Shown: positions 45,982-54,820, counted from the first letter of the stretch. The stretch: DNA of 64,000 bases from Acidobacteriota bacterium (GCA_016192145.1 JACPUT010000004.1:1-64000); one strand, 5' to 3'. Program-made: numbers and translations. Notes: generated from the sequence alone by a model not told the origin.

Positions 45982-48294
45982 GTGGCGGCCTTGAATCCCA
46001 TGTCGGTTGACGCGATGGTTGACGCGACCCTTCGACCCTCGCATCAACCCAAAATCCGAGCGCGTCAATCGCTGAAACCCTCGGCAGGCCTCGTTTCCGG
46101 GTCCGGCGCGGCCGGGGCCTCGGTTGACGCGGTTGATGCGATGGTTGACGCGACGGTTGATGCGGTGGCCGCCCGCACGGTTGACGCGCCCGAACGTCTC
46201 CTCCCGCTGGCCGAGGCGGCGCTGCTCACGGGCACCACCAAGCAGAACCTCCATAAGCGGCTGGCCAAGACGGGGCTCTTCCGGGAACAGCTCTGCGAAA
46301 GCGGCCCCCACAAGGGCCGCATGATGAAGGTGATCCAGGCTGACGACCTCTTCCGGCTCTACCCGGAGGCCCGCGCGCGCTTCGAGGCCCGGACGAAGGC
46401 CCTGGTGACCATCCAGGAGGCCAAGGCAAGCCCGGCTGCCCCCGCGCCAGTGCCAGCGCCCGCCTCCGACGCTGAGTCCATGGCTTCGTTGAAGGATTGG
46501 CAGCGCCGCCGGATGGACGCCCGGATCACGATCCTGCGCCATCTCGACCACCTGCAGCGGGACCTGGGCTTGCCCCGTGACCGGGTGATCGCCCGGCTGG
46601 TGTCCGACGCAGATGCAGGGCGCCTTCCCCAGGATCTCCAGCCCTTGATCACCCTCGCCAACGCCCGCTCCGGCCAGCAGGGCAATCGGACGCTCTCCCG
46701 CCGGACCCTGCAACGCTGGGCCAAGGAAGCCCGACAGGGCCTCCAGTGCCTCGCCCCCAAGGCAGTGGCCTTTCAGGAGCCGCGCTGGGCGCGTGCCCTC
46801 CTGGACCTTTATCGCCAGCCCCAAAAGCCGAGCCTGCGCTGCTGCGTGGGACTTCTGCCCGGCGTCCTCCCCGTCAGCGTGACACCGCCCAGCTACTCCG
46901 CCGCGATGCGATGGATGACGAAGGTGGGCGAGATCGAGAAGAACCGGGGTCGGGTCCTGGAACGGGAGCTGAAGGCCCAGCTTCCCTTCAAGCGCCGCAC
47001 CTTCGCGGACCTTCTCCCGTTGGATGTCGTCTCCGCTGATGGCCACACCTTTGATGCCGAGGTCCGCCATCCCAACCACGGGCGGCCCTTCCGCCCGGAG
47101 ATCACCACGGTCGTGGACATCGCCACCCGCAAGGTCATCGGCTGGAGCGTCGGCCTGGCGGAGAGCGCCATCGTGGTCGCAGACGCCTACCGGCACGGGG
47201 TGCTCACCCACGGCGTCCCCGCCCTCTTCTACGCGGACAACGGCTCGGGTTACGACAACGCCCTGGTGCGCGCGCTGCTGGAGCGGATCGGCACCACCAT
47301 GAGCAACTCGCTTCCCTACAACTCCCAGGCCCGAGGGGTCATTGAGCGCCTCCAGAGGACCCTCTGGGTCGAGATGAGCGCGAAGCGCCTGCCTACCTAC
47401 ATCGGCCGGGACATGGATCGGCAGGCCAAGCAGATCGTCTACAAGCACACCCGCAAGGTGGAGGATTCCTCCGCGCTCATTCCCTGGGAAGCCTTCCTCG
47501 CCTTCGTGGACGCGGTCGTGGCCGCCTACAACGCCCGCCCCCATTCCTCCCTGGGAAAGCTGAAGGATGAAGGCACCCGGCGCGTCCGGTACCTGGCTCC
47601 CCTCGAGTCCTGGCAGATCTTTACGGACCAGGGCTGGACTCCCGAGGCCACGGTGGAGCGCCTGGACGAGCTGATGCCCCAGGAGGTTCGCAGCGTCCAG
47701 CGCGGCGAGGTGAACCTCTTCGGGAACGTCTACTTCTCGCGCGCCCTGACCGAATGGAACGGCTGCAAGGTCCGCCTGGCCTACGACGTCCACGACGGCG
47801 CCCGCATCTGGGTCCGGACCCTAGAAGGAATCTTCATCTGCGAGGCGGGCTTCCAGGCAAACGCCACGCGCTACTTCCCCGAGAGCGTCGTCGAGCGGGC
47901 CCGCACCGCGCGCCTGCAGGGCCAGTTGAAGCGCCTGGAGGACAAGGCCGGGCGCCTTCTCCCGAAGGAGGGCGGCCCCCAGGCCGAACTCAATGGACAG
48001 ACTCCCATCGATATCGAGGAAGTCACGGCTGAAACCATGGAGGTCAGCGCCCAACAGCTCCGCAAGCTCGGCCTGGAAGATCCCGTCGAGGTTCCTGGCG
48101 GCGAGGCCGACACACAGGAGTCCCCCAACCCGCGCCGCCGCCCCTTCTTCAAGGACGGGAAGGAATACGCCCTCTGGATCCTGGATCACCCGGAGGAAGC
48201 GGATCCGGAGGAACTGGCCGAAGTCCAGGTCCGCCTCCGCAAAGACCCCCTCTACCAAACCTGGCTCGGCCGCGACAGCGCGGCCTCAGCCTGA
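45982..48294 (+). CDS. Mu-like transposase A
   Basis: 770 residues from a GTG with GAGAG upstream; an ATG six codons on (46000) is an alternative. The N-terminal 70 residues are low-complexity VDA/VDAM repeats. A winged-helix-like DNA-binding part follows (LAEAALLTGTTKQNLHKRL), then the DDE integrase core: D353 (VVSADGHTF), D419 (FYADNGSG) and E455 (GVIERLQRTLW), spaced DD(35)E rather than the wider Mu spacing. The C-terminal Mu-type domain ends with a short acidic helical tail. It should cut and join the phage ends and drives replicative transposition with MuB. Confidence 0.9.
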   Translation: MAALNPMSVDAMVDATLRPSHQPKIRARQSLKPSAGLVSGSGAAGASVDAVDAMVDATVDAVAARTVDAPERLLPLAEAALLTGTTKQNLHKRLAKTGLFREQLCESGPHKGRMMKVIQADDLFRLYPEARARFEARTKALVTIQEAKASPAAPAPVPAPASDAESMASLKDWQRRRMDARITILRHLDHLQRDLGLPRDRVIARLVSDADAGRLPQDLQPLITLANARSGQQGNRTLSRRTLQRWAKEARQGLQCLAPKAVAFQEPRWARALLDLYRQPQKPSLRCCVGLLPGVLPVSVTPPSYSAAMRWMTKVGEIEKNRGRVLERELKAQLPFKRRTFADLLPLDVVSADGHTFDAEVRHPNHGRPFRPEITTVVDIATRKVIGWSVGLAESAIVVADAYRHGVLTHGVPALFYADNGSGYDNALVRALLERIGTTMSNSLPYNSQARGVIERLQRTLWVEMSAKRLPTYIGRDMDRQAKQIVYKHTRKVEDSSALIPWEAFLAFVDAVVAAYNARPHSSLGKLKDEGTRRVRYLAPLESWQIFTDQGWTPEATVERLDELMPQEVRSVQRGEVNLFGNVYFSRALTEWNGCKVRLAYDVHDGARIWVRTLEGIFICEAGFQANATRYFPESVVERARTARLQGQLKRLEDKAGRLLPKEGGPQAELNGQTPIDIEEVTAETMEVSAQQLRKLGLEDPVEVPGGEADTQESPNPRRRPFFKDGKEYALWILDHPEEADPEELAEVQVRLRKDPLYQTWLGRDSAASA
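46006..46188. repeat. GTTGAYGCG repeat cluster inside the 5' end of the transposase gene
   Basis: GTTGACGCG or GTTGATGCG in direct orientation at 46006, 46018, 46123, 46132, 46144, 46156 and 46180 (spacing 12 or 9 bases, then 24), plus inverted copies CGCATCAAC at 46040-46048 and CGCGTCAAT at 46061-46069. Two further copies lie at the phage left end (44665 and 44701). Translated, the repeat is VDA/VDAM. A protein-binding array doubling as coding sequence is likely. Confidence 0.75.
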
Positions 48295-48325
48295 ACTCCT
48301 CACCCACGCCCTTTTGGGAGGCTTC

Positions 48326-49072
48326 GTGAAACGTCAGTTCGTCAAACTCAGCAACCTGCACCGCTTCATGGCAGGCTTGGACGCCTTGGAAAAGCGCGCC
48401 GCGCCAGAGGCCTGCATCATGGTCGTCACCTCCGAGCCCGGCTATGGAAAGACCCAGACCCTCCTCTGGTATTCCACGCAGAGCGCCGACGCCATCTACC
48501 TCCGCGCAAAAAGCGGCTACACCCGCCATTGGTTCCTCTCCGACCTCCTCCAGGAGCTGGGCGGCGTACCCACGCGGAGCAACGAGGAAATGTTCAAGGA
48601 AGCCGTGAAGCGCATGAAGGGCCGCAACTACGTCCTCATCCTCGACGAAGTGGAGCACGCCCTGGCCGACGCCCACGTCCTCGAAGCCCTCCGCGACCTG
48701 TCGGACATGCTGGAGACGCCGCTGGTGATGGTGGGCATGGACCAGGCCCAGGCGAAAATCGCCAAGCACCCCCAGATCTCCAGCCGCGTGGCCGTGGTGG
48801 TCCACTTCCAGCCTGCCAGCGTGGAGGACATTGCCCAAACGGCTAAAGATCTCCTGGAGGGCGTGACTCTCCAGGAGGATCTGGTGAAGGAGATCCAGAC
48901 CCAGACCAAGGGGCGGATGCGCGAAGTGATGAACGCCCTCGCCGTCTGCGAGCGCCTCGCCCGCCAGAGCAAGGCCGCCACGCTCTCCAAGGCCGACATG
49001 GATGGCCAGGAGCTGACCTACGACTGGCAGGCCAAGAAGGCCCGCGTCACCAAACTCAAGGTGGCCCGATGA
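48326..49072 (+). CDS. MuB-like AAA+ ATPase
   Basis: 248 residues from GTG with GGGAGG five bases before it. Walker A SEPGYGKT at residues 36-43 and Walker B VLILDE at 103-108. MuB-like proteins bind target DNA and hand it to the transposase, giving target immunity. The C-terminal part (TKGRMREVMNALAVCERLAR) resembles the helix-rich C-terminal domain. It follows the transposase by 31 bases and its stop overlaps the next start (ATGA). Confidence 0.85.
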   Translation: MKRQFVKLSNLHRFMAGLDALEKRAAPEACIMVVTSEPGYGKTQTLLWYSTQSADAIYLRAKSGYTRHWFLSDLLQELGGVPTRSNEEMFKEAVKRMKGRNYVLILDEVEHALADAHVLEALRDLSDMLETPLVMVGMDQAQAKIAKHPQISSRVAVVVHFQPASVEDIAQTAKDLLEGVTLQEDLVKEIQTQTKGRMREVMNALAVCERLARQSKAATLSKADMDGQELTYDWQAKKARVTKLKVAR

Positions 49073-49638
49073 ATCCCAGCAGTCAGATGGTCTTGGAAGC
49101 CCTGAACAAGCGGCTTGGGTTGTTCCGCAGCCAGGAACTTCGAGAAATGACCGGACTCTCCAAAGACCAGGTCCACAGCGCCATCAGCACCCTCGTCAGG
49201 CGCGGGCACGCGGAGCGCATGGGTGAAGGTCGCGTATTTGCGACCAAGGAAGGGCTGCTCTTCCTGGAGGCGGGGAAGACGATCACATCGGGCCCGAACA
49301 AACCACGGGTCATTGAGAGCGAAGGAACAAGCCTTCGGTTCCGCCTCTGGAAGGCCATCCGTATGGCGCAGAAGGCCTCCGTCTCTGAACTCCTGGAACT
49401 GGCGGCCCGCGGATCCGAGCAGAACGCACGACAGAACGCCCGGCAGTACCTGCACGCCCTGGTGAAGAGCGGCCACATTCTTCTCCTCACCCGGCGCGCC
49501 GCCTCGGAATGGCCCGTCACCACCGGCGAGAGCCGTTATTGCCTCGTTCTCAACACGGGCCCCCGGGCCCCCCAATACAACCGCCGACAGAAACGCATCT
49601 TCGATCCCAACACCGGGGAAACCTTCGACCTGGCGTGA
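49069..49638 (+). CDS. Winged-helix-like phage protein
   Basis: 189 residues, starting in the ATGA overlap with the MuB-like gene. The first 70 residues form a winged-helix-like domain (LFRSQELREMTGLSKDQVH, then HAERMGEGRVFATKEG). A second helical part, around ASVSELLELAARGSE and ARQYLHALVKSGHIL, looks like another winged helix. Probably a DNA-binding early protein of the prophage; no Mu counterpart recognised. Confidence 0.6.
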   Translation: MNPSSQMVLEALNKRLGLFRSQELREMTGLSKDQVHSAISTLVRRGHAERMGEGRVFATKEGLLFLEAGKTITSGPNKPRVIESEGTSLRFRLWKAIRMAQKASVSELLELAARGSEQNARQNARQYLHALVKSGHILLLTRRAASEWPVTTGESRYCLVLNTGPRAPQYNRRQKRIFDPNTGETFDLA

Positions 49639-49751
49639 ACACCGCCGGGCTCTGATCTCGACCCCTGAACAACGCCCCTTCGGTTTCCGAAGGCGGGCTG
49701 GGCCGTCTCGGCTCGGCCTCTCTCTCGTCTCCCTTTTCTTTGGAGGGCCCC

Positions 49752-50288
49752 ATGGCCACCACCCGCATCAAACCCACAGCCACCATCATCCGCAGCCTGG
49801 AACAGGCCGACGGCGCCCTGCACCAGATCGGCTCCCTGGAGCACCAGCTTCAGCAGGAGCAGGCCGACCTGGCCCAGCAGATCGAAGACATGAAGAAAGC
49901 CCTCCTGGAGCGCCAGGAGCCCCTGGTTTCCCGCCGCGAAAAGTTGCTGGAGGCGCTCGAAGCCTACGCCACCCATGAGAAGGAGGAGCTGTTTCCCGAT
50001 GGAGAGAAGCGCAGCATCGACCTCCCCTTCGGGACGCTGGGCTGGCGGCGCTCCAGCGAGGTCAGCCTCACGAAGAAATGCACCGTGGAGCACCTGGAAG
50101 GGCTGGGCCTCGCTGGTTGCGTGAACCTAAAGAAGACCGTCTCCAAGGCCGAGCTGGGCAAGCTGGACGACGCCCGGTTGCTGGAAGCGGGCGCCAAGCG
50201 GAACGAGAAGGATGGCTTCTTCGTGGAGCTGAACCGCGAGCGCCTGGAGGAGAGCTTCCGCAACGCCCAAAACCGGCGGAGCGCCTGA
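49752..50288 (+). CDS. Host-nuclease inhibitor Gam (Mu Gam family)
   Basis: 178 residues from the ATG with GGAGG seven to eleven bases upstream. Long coiled-coil N-terminus (EQADGALHQIGSLEHQLQQE, QIEDMKKALLER) and the Mu Gam C-terminal part (RRSSEVSLTKKCTVEHLEGLG, broken by turns, then NLKKTVSKAEL). Gam-like proteins bind DNA ends and protect linear phage DNA from host nucleases. A small hairpin (CCTTCGG/CCGAAGG) lies 70 bases upstream, in the leader. Confidence 0.85.
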   Translation: MATTRIKPTATIIRSLEQADGALHQIGSLEHQLQQEQADLAQQIEDMKKALLERQEPLVSRREKLLEALEAYATHEKEELFPDGEKRSIDLPFGTLGWRRSSEVSLTKKCTVEHLEGLGLAGCVNLKKTVSKAELGKLDDARLLEAGAKRNEKDGFFVELNRERLEESFRNAQNRRSA

Positions 50289-50313
50289 GGCTGACCCCTC
50301 CATCCGGTGCGAA

Positions 50314-50339
50314 ACGCGCCCTTGTTTTCAGGGGCGCGT
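50314..50339 (+). terminator. Hairpin between gam and the sigma-factor gene
   Basis: ACGCGCCC and GGGCGCGT form an 8-bp perfect stem around a T-rich loop (TTGTTTTCAG), directly after the gam gene. It could attenuate transcription into the sigma gene. It has no T-run, so the role is tentative. Confidence 0.35.
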
Positions 50340-50386
50340 CCGCGGGGCGTGGCGGCCTCGCGCTGACGAGCAGCCAGGGATATCGA

Positions 50387-51070
50387 ATGGAACCGAACAC
50401 CGCACAACCCCTTTCCGTCCTGGTGGAGATCCAGGGCCGCGCCTATGACTGGTCGCCGCAGGAGGGCCTCGACCCGGCCGCGGTGCTCACGATCAAGGGC
50501 TACATCTACCAGCAGGCCCTGCGTCTGGCGGGCCCGGCACATGGTCTCGGGCTCTCCCTGGACGACCTCGTCCAGGAAGGACACCTGGGCGCCCTCATGG
50601 CCGCACGCCGCTTCGACCCCACCCGGGGAGTCCGCTTCCTCACCTACGCGGGCTGGTGGGTGAAGCAGCGGATGATGGCCGCCCTCGGCCAGGACACCAT
50701 CTTCATCCCCATCCGGGCCCGCGAGGCGCTCAGGAAGGCGGGCGAACTGCCCCCCTGCGCGAGCCTGGACATCCCCGTCGGCTCCGAGGAAGACCATGCC
50801 TGGGTGGACCTCCTCCCGGGGGAGGCTCCGTGCCTCCAGGCTTCCGCCGAGGCCCGCGACCTGCGGGAGCAGATGCTCCGCGCCCTGGAGCAGCTTCCTT
50901 CTGGTGAACGCAGCCTGCTGATCCGGCGCTATGGGCTGGAAGGGCAACGGGAGGAAAGCCTGGGTGCGCTATCGGCGGCCCTGGGCGTGACGCGCGAGAC
51001 CGTGCGCCAGCGCCAGATCAAAGCGGAGCGCCGACTCCGCCGCCTCATGCGGAAGAAACGGTCTGCTTGA
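50387..51070 (+). CDS. Phage-encoded sigma-70 family RNA polymerase sigma factor
   Basis: 227 residues from the ATG giving MEPNTAQPLSV, with AGGGA upstream. Region 2 spans residues 40-100 (LSLDDLVQEGHLGALMAARR, FDPTRGVRFLTYAGWWVKQR), and region 4 the last 55 residues (ERSLLIRRYGLEG, AALGVTRETVRQRQIKAERR). Region 1.1 is missing, so it is an alternative-type sigma. Its place in the early/middle genes, before GemA and Mor, suggests it redirects host RNA polymerase to phage promoters. Start codons further upstream would overlap gam in another frame. Confidence 0.88.
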   Translation: MEPNTAQPLSVLVEIQGRAYDWSPQEGLDPAAVLTIKGYIYQQALRLAGPAHGLGLSLDDLVQEGHLGALMAARRFDPTRGVRFLTYAGWWVKQRMMAALGQDTIFIPIRAREALRKAGELPPCASLDIPVGSEEDHAWVDLLPGEAPCLQASAEARDLREQMLRALEQLPSGERSLLIRRYGLEGQREESLGALSAALGVTRETVRQRQIKAERRLRRLMRKKRSA

Positions 51071-51105
51071 AACCGCCCCCATTGAAACCAACATCTGGAG
51101 ACCCG

Positions 51106-51522
51106 ATGAATCCCGAGCGCCTGCGCCAGCGTGACCTGGCCCGCATCCACCTCGCCAAAAAGCAGCTTGGCATGGACGACAACATGTACCGCGCGATGCT
51201 GGTCGACCTCACCGGAAAGCCCTCGGCCGGTGAGATGGACCGCCGCGAGCGCTGGACGGTTCTTCAGGAGCTGGGCCGCCTCGGTGGCTTCGGAGCCCGG
51301 AAGGAACACTCGGGGAAGCCCCAGGCACCTTCTATAGAGAAAACCCGCCTGATCGCCAAGATCGAGGCCCAGCTCGCGAACGAGGACCGCCCCTGGACCT
51401 ACGTCCACGCCATGGCGAAGCGGATGTTCGGCGTGGACCTGGTGCAGTGGTGCCACCCCGATCAGCTTCGGAAGATCGTCGCGGCGCTGGCTTACGACGC
51501 CCGGCGGAAGGAGCCCCGATGA
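51106..51522 (+). CDS. GemA / Mu gp16 family protein
   Basis: 138 residues from the ATG with CTGGAG upstream. The start RQRDLARIHLAKKQLGMDD and later TYVHAMAKRMFGVDLVQWC are typical of the Mu gp16 (GemA, DUF1018) family, a regulator that modulates host gene expression and DNA topology in Mu. The stop overlaps the dam gene start by four bases (ATGA). Confidence 0.85.
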   Translation: MNPERLRQRDLARIHLAKKQLGMDDNMYRAMLVDLTGKPSAGEMDRRERWTVLQELGRLGGFGARKEHSGKPQAPSIEKTRLIAKIEAQLANEDRPWTYVHAMAKRMFGVDLVQWCHPDQLRKIVAALAYDARRKEPR

Positions 51523-52391
51523 TCGGCGTGGAGCGCGCGTTGCCTGCCCCAATTTATGGAAGGCCTTTCCGCGGCCTATGGCGCAGCAGTATGGATGCTC
51601 TGGGGATGACGACGACCGCTTCCATCACGCGCCCCGTGCTCCACTACCTCGGATCCAAGTGGGCCATCGCCCCCTGGGTGATCCAGCACCTCCCCAAGCA
51701 CACAACCTACGTCGAGCCCTTCGGAGGCGGCGCGGCCGTTTTGCTGCGGAAGGAACCCAGTCTCGTCGAGGTCTACAACGACCTGGATCACGCGGTGGTG
51801 AGCTTCTGGCGCGTGCTGCGCGAGCGCCCCCAGAAGTTCATCGAGCTGCTCCAGTCCACGCCCTGGGCCCGCGAGGAATACCAGCTCGCCTGGGAGCCTT
51901 GCGAGGACGAGATGGAAGCCGCCCGCCGCTTCTTCATCCGCTGCTGGATGTCCTACTCGGGCGGCTCGGACCGCCCCTCGGGCTGGCGCGCCAATGCCCG
52001 GACCCGCTCCGGTCTGATTCCCTATTGGGGGCAGGAGGAGCGCCTCTTGGCCGTGGCCGAGCGCATGCGATCCGTCCAGATTGAGCACGACGACGCCCTC
52101 AAGGTGATCCGCCGCTTCGACGGCCCCGATACCATCCACTACTGCGATCCTCCCTACGTTTCCACGACTCGAACCTCTGGAAGCGGTTACGCCTGCGAGC
52201 TTTCCGTGGAGGGTCATCAGGCGCTTCTGGACACGATGCTGGATGTCCAGGGGAAGGTGGTGCTCAGCGGCTACCCCAGCCCGCTTTACGAACGCGAACT
52301 GGAACCCCGTGGCTGGAAACGCGTGAGCCGCGAGAGCCGTACGCGGGACCCCAAGGCGAAGCGGACGGAATGCCTCTGGATCAAGCCCTGA
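51519..52391 (+). CDS. DNA adenine methyltransferase (D12 class)
   Basis: 290 residues if started at the coupled ATG; the conserved part begins at an ATG 29 codons later (51606, MTTTASITRPVLHYLGSK), so the true start is unsettled. SAM motif YVEPFGGGAAVLLRKEP and catalytic DPPY (HYCDPPYVSTTRTSG) are clear. It probably methylates adenine in GATC-like sites, which may protect phage DNA or control late promoters as Dam does for Mu mom. Coupled to the gp16 gene. Confidence 0.88.
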   Translation: MIGVERALPAPIYGRPFRGLWRSSMDALGMTTTASITRPVLHYLGSKWAIAPWVIQHLPKHTTYVEPFGGGAAVLLRKEPSLVEVYNDLDHAVVSFWRVLRERPQKFIELLQSTPWAREEYQLAWEPCEDEMEAARRFFIRCWMSYSGGSDRPSGWRANARTRSGLIPYWGQEERLLAVAERMRSVQIEHDDALKVIRRFDGPDTIHYCDPPYVSTTRTSGSGYACELSVEGHQALLDTMLDVQGKVVLSGYPSPLYERELEPRGWKRVSRESRTRDPKAKRTECLWIKP

Positions 52392-52463
52392 CCCCGCCCT
52401 GAAGATCTCGGCAGACAAAGGGGTTCGCCCGCCGATACTTCCGCTTTGGAGGTGGAGGCGGGC

Positions 52464-52823
52464 ATGGCTGTTGTATATCCGGAGATCCTGACGGACCTGG
52501 GCGAGCATCTGGCGGAGAAGCTGGAGGAGCGGGGCCTGGAGCCGGAAAAGGCCTCGGACCTGGCCTTCACGGTAACCGAGTTCCTGCGCCGCTACTGGGG
52601 CGGCCAGGAGGTCTACATCCCCAAGGCCGAGCACCTTGAACAGGCGAGCCGGGACCAGCGGATCTACGACCACTTCCTCGCCGGATGGACCTTCATCCAG
52701 CTCAACCGGGAGTACAACCTCACGGAGCAGCGCCTGCGCCAGATCATCCGCGCTGCACGCCTCTCGCGGCGGCAGAAGACCGTCCAGCCCTTCCTCCCCA
52801 TCGGACTCGATCCGGCGTCCTGA
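52464..52823 (+). CDS. Mor-family transcription activator
   Basis: 119 residues from the ATG giving MAVVYPEILTDL, with GGAGG before it. C-terminal half has the Mor/C pattern: RYWGGQEVYIPKAE, RDQRIYDHFLAG, and the HTH EYNLTEQRLRQIIRAARL. Mor (middle operon regulator) activates middle and late transcription in Mu; this protein may be the late activator here. A TTG start six codons upstream is also possible. Confidence 0.82.
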   Translation: MAVVYPEILTDLGEHLAEKLEERGLEPEKASDLAFTVTEFLRRYWGGQEVYIPKAEHLEQASRDQRIYDHFLAGWTFIQLNREYNLTEQRLRQIIRAARLSRRQKTVQPFLPIGLDPAS

Positions 52824-52845
52824 GTGTTTCGGAACACCTGAGCCC

Positions 52846-52866
52846 GCCCCCGCCTGGGGGCTTTTT
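52846..52866 (+). terminator. Intrinsic terminator after the Mor-like gene
   Basis: GCCCCC-GCCT-GGGGGC stem-loop followed by TTTTT. It closes the early/middle transcript before the lysis genes, which therefore need their own promoter, probably under Mor. Confidence 0.85.
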
Positions 52867-52963
52867 CATGCCCATGCATTCCGGAATCGCTTTCAGGAGC
52901 CGGAGTCATCGCGCGCACGAAGTTTTCGACTTCGCGGGCCTGCCCGCGCATGGAGGAAGACCC

Positions 52964-53521
52964 ATGCCCCTCACTCCGTCCGACATCGCGCGGACCTGCC
53001 GTGTGCCGAAGAAAAACGCGGACATCCATTGGCACTGGATCCAGGACGCCCTCCGCCAGCAGGGCATCGCCGGGGACCTCTCGGAAGCCGCTGCCGCGGC
53101 CACCATCGCCATCGAGACGGCGCGGAGCTTCCTGCCCATCGGCGAGCTGGGGGGCCCGGCCTACTTTACGCGGTTGTATGAGGGCCGCCACGACCTGGGG
53201 AACACGGAACCCGGCGACGGCGCCCGGTTCCATGGTCGGGGCTTCGCCCAGCTCACGGGCCGCGCCAACTACCTCCACTACGGCCGCCTCATCGGCGTGG
53301 ACCTGGTGGCCGATCCCGACAAGGCCCTCGATCCGGACATCGCCGCCGAGGTCTTCGCGCGGTTCTTCAAGGAACGGGGGATCGACCGCCTCGCCGAGGC
53401 CCACGAGTGGCTCCGGATCCGCAAGCGGTGGAACGGCGTCAACCGGCACACGGGCCTTCCCAACGGCTGGGAGGAATTCAACGCCTGCGTCGTCGGGCTT
53501 CTGGAGGCGCTCCATGTCTAG
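52964..53521 (+). CDS. Endolysin, GH19-like muralytic enzyme
   Basis: 185 residues from the ATG (MPLTPSDIARTC) with GGAGGAAG upstream. The chitinase class I/GH19 pattern shows in AAAATIAIETARSFLPIGEL, EGRHDLGNTEPGDGARFHG and GRGFAQLTGRANYL, with the catalytic Glu probably Glu in IAIETA. It should cut cell wall peptidoglycan at lysis. The holin gene overlaps its 3' end by eight bases. Confidence 0.85.
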   Translation: MPLTPSDIARTCRVPKKNADIHWHWIQDALRQQGIAGDLSEAAAAATIAIETARSFLPIGELGGPAYFTRLYEGRHDLGNTEPGDGARFHGRGFAQLTGRANYLHYGRLIGVDLVADPDKALDPDIAAEVFARFFKERGIDRLAEAHEWLRIRKRWNGVNRHTGLPNGWEEFNACVVGLLEALHV

Positions 53522-54086
53522 TTTTGATTGGAAGGGCGCCCTCGGGAAGGTCGCGCCCTGGCTGGCGACCACGCTGGGCGGCCCAGGCGCCGGGCTCGCG
53601 GTGGAAGCCCTCTGCAGAGCCACGGGCCTCGAACCCAGCCCGGAAAACGCCCGGAAGGCCGCTGAGATGGCGGCGGCGGGATCCCTCACCGGGGAACAGT
53701 TCCTGGCCCTCCAAAAGGCCGAGGCCGAGCACATGGAGCGCATGCAGGCCATGGGCTACAAGCAGCTGGCCGACCTGGAGGAGATCGCCTTCAGGGACCG
53801 CGACTCCGCGCGGAACCGCGAGATCCAGGTGCGCGACCACACGAACCAGATCCTCGCCTACGCCATCACCGCCGGGTTCTTCGGGACGCTCGGCTACATC
53901 CTGAACTTCGGCCTGCCCCAGCAGAACGAAGCCGCCAAGAACGTCCTGCTCATGCTGGTGGGCTCCCTCGGCACCGCCTGGACGACGGGTGTGGTCGGCT
54001 ACTACTTCGGCAGTTCCTCCGGCTCCGATCGCAAGACTGACCTCATTGGCCGCCTCAGGGACGACGCTTCCGGGGAGGGCCGATGA
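53514..54086 (+). CDS. 3TM-type holin
   Basis: 190 residues (MSSFDWKGALGKV). N-terminal amphipathic part, a charged coiled region (RDHTNQ), then two strong membrane segments: LAYAITAGFFGTLGYILNF and NVLLMLVGSLGTAWTTGVVG. Matches the 3TM holin family used in phage and gene-transfer-agent release. Starts within the endolysin gene and overlaps the next by four bases (ATGA). Confidence 0.78.
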   Translation: MSSFDWKGALGKVAPWLATTLGGPGAGLAVEALCRATGLEPSPENARKAAEMAAAGSLTGEQFLALQKAEAEHMERMQAMGYKQLADLEEIAFRDRDSARNREIQVRDHTNQILAYAITAGFFGTLGYILNFGLPQQNEAAKNVLLMLVGSLGTAWTTGVVGYYFGSSSGSDRKTDLIGRLRDDASGEGR

Positions 54087-54322
54087 GCCGACGCAAGCCT
54101 ACGGCCGTCCTCCATGGCGGCGGGAACGAACAGCTCCTAGGCGAGATGAAGGGCAAGCTGGACATGATCCACGAGGCCCAACTTGCCCATGGTGCCAAGC
54201 TCGACGCCCTGGACACCCGCCTCCGGAAAACGGAGAACCGCACCGCGGTCATGGGCGCCGCCGCGGGACTGTGTATGGCGGTCTGCGTGGAATTCGTGAA
54301 GGGCATCCTCCGGAGGCCCTGA
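54083..54322 (+). CDS. Small single-membrane-segment phage protein
   Basis: 79 residues. A coiled N-terminal half (LLGEMKGKLDMIHEAQLAHG) then one membrane segment near the C-terminus (MGAAAGLCMAVCVEFVKGIL). Coupled to the holin (ATGA overlap), so likely a lysis accessory such as an antiholin or spanin-like protein; this is inference from place. Confidence 0.6.
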   Translation: MSRRKPTAVLHGGGNEQLLGEMKGKLDMIHEAQLAHGAKLDALDTRLRKTENRTAVMGAAAGLCMAVCVEFVKGILRRP

Positions 54323-54820
54323 ATGGCCCACCCACCTGAAATGAAACAGCGGATCCGGGCCCTCTACGTCCACGAGGGCCTGGGCCTGGAGCAGGCGGCG
54401 CAGAAGCTGAAGGTCAGCCCCCGCACGGCCTCCCGCTGGAAGCAGGAAGCCTTCGATGCGGGCGACGACTGGGACAAGGCGCGCGCGGCTTCCATGCTCG
54501 CGGGCGAGGGGGCCGAGGCCGTGAGCCGGGTCGTGCTGGAGGAGTTCCTGAAGCTGTTCCAGAGCACCCTCCAGGAGGTCACGGCGGAGCAGATGCGGCC
54601 CCTGGAGAAGGCCGAGGCCATGAGCCGCCTCGCCGACGCCTACACCAAGACCATCCGCGCCATCCAGAAGAGCGCGCCCGAACTGAACCGCCTGGCGGTG
54701 GCCAGTGAGGTGCTGCAGCTCCTGGCAAAGTTCGTCCGGGACCGCTTCCCGGCCCATGCGGCGGCCTTCATGGAGGTGCTGGAGCCCTTCGGCGAGGCGC
54801 TGGTGAAGACCTATGGATAG
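54323..54820 (+). CDS. DUF1804 protein, terminase small-subunit-like
   Basis: 165 residues with an N-terminal HTH (YVHEGLGLEQAAQKLKVSPR, then TASRWKQEAFDAGDDWDKAR). This is the DUF1804 pattern of Mu-like phages, and its place directly before the large terminase points to a packaging small-subunit role. It follows the previous gene with no gap and its end overlaps the terminase start by eight bases. Confidence 0.8.
   Translation: MAHPPEMKQRIRALYVHEGLGLEQAAQKLKVSPRTASRWKQEAFDAGDDWDKARAASMLAGEGAEAVSRVVLEEFLKLFQSTLQEVTAEQMRPLEKAEAMSRLADAYTKTIRAIQKSAPELNRLAVASEVLQLLAKFVRDRFPAHAAAFMEVLEPFGEALVKTYG

Noticed and set aside
45592-47793. 733-codon open frame antisense to the transposase
   Set aside because: Shadow of the transposase gene in high-GC sequence with no recognisable domain.
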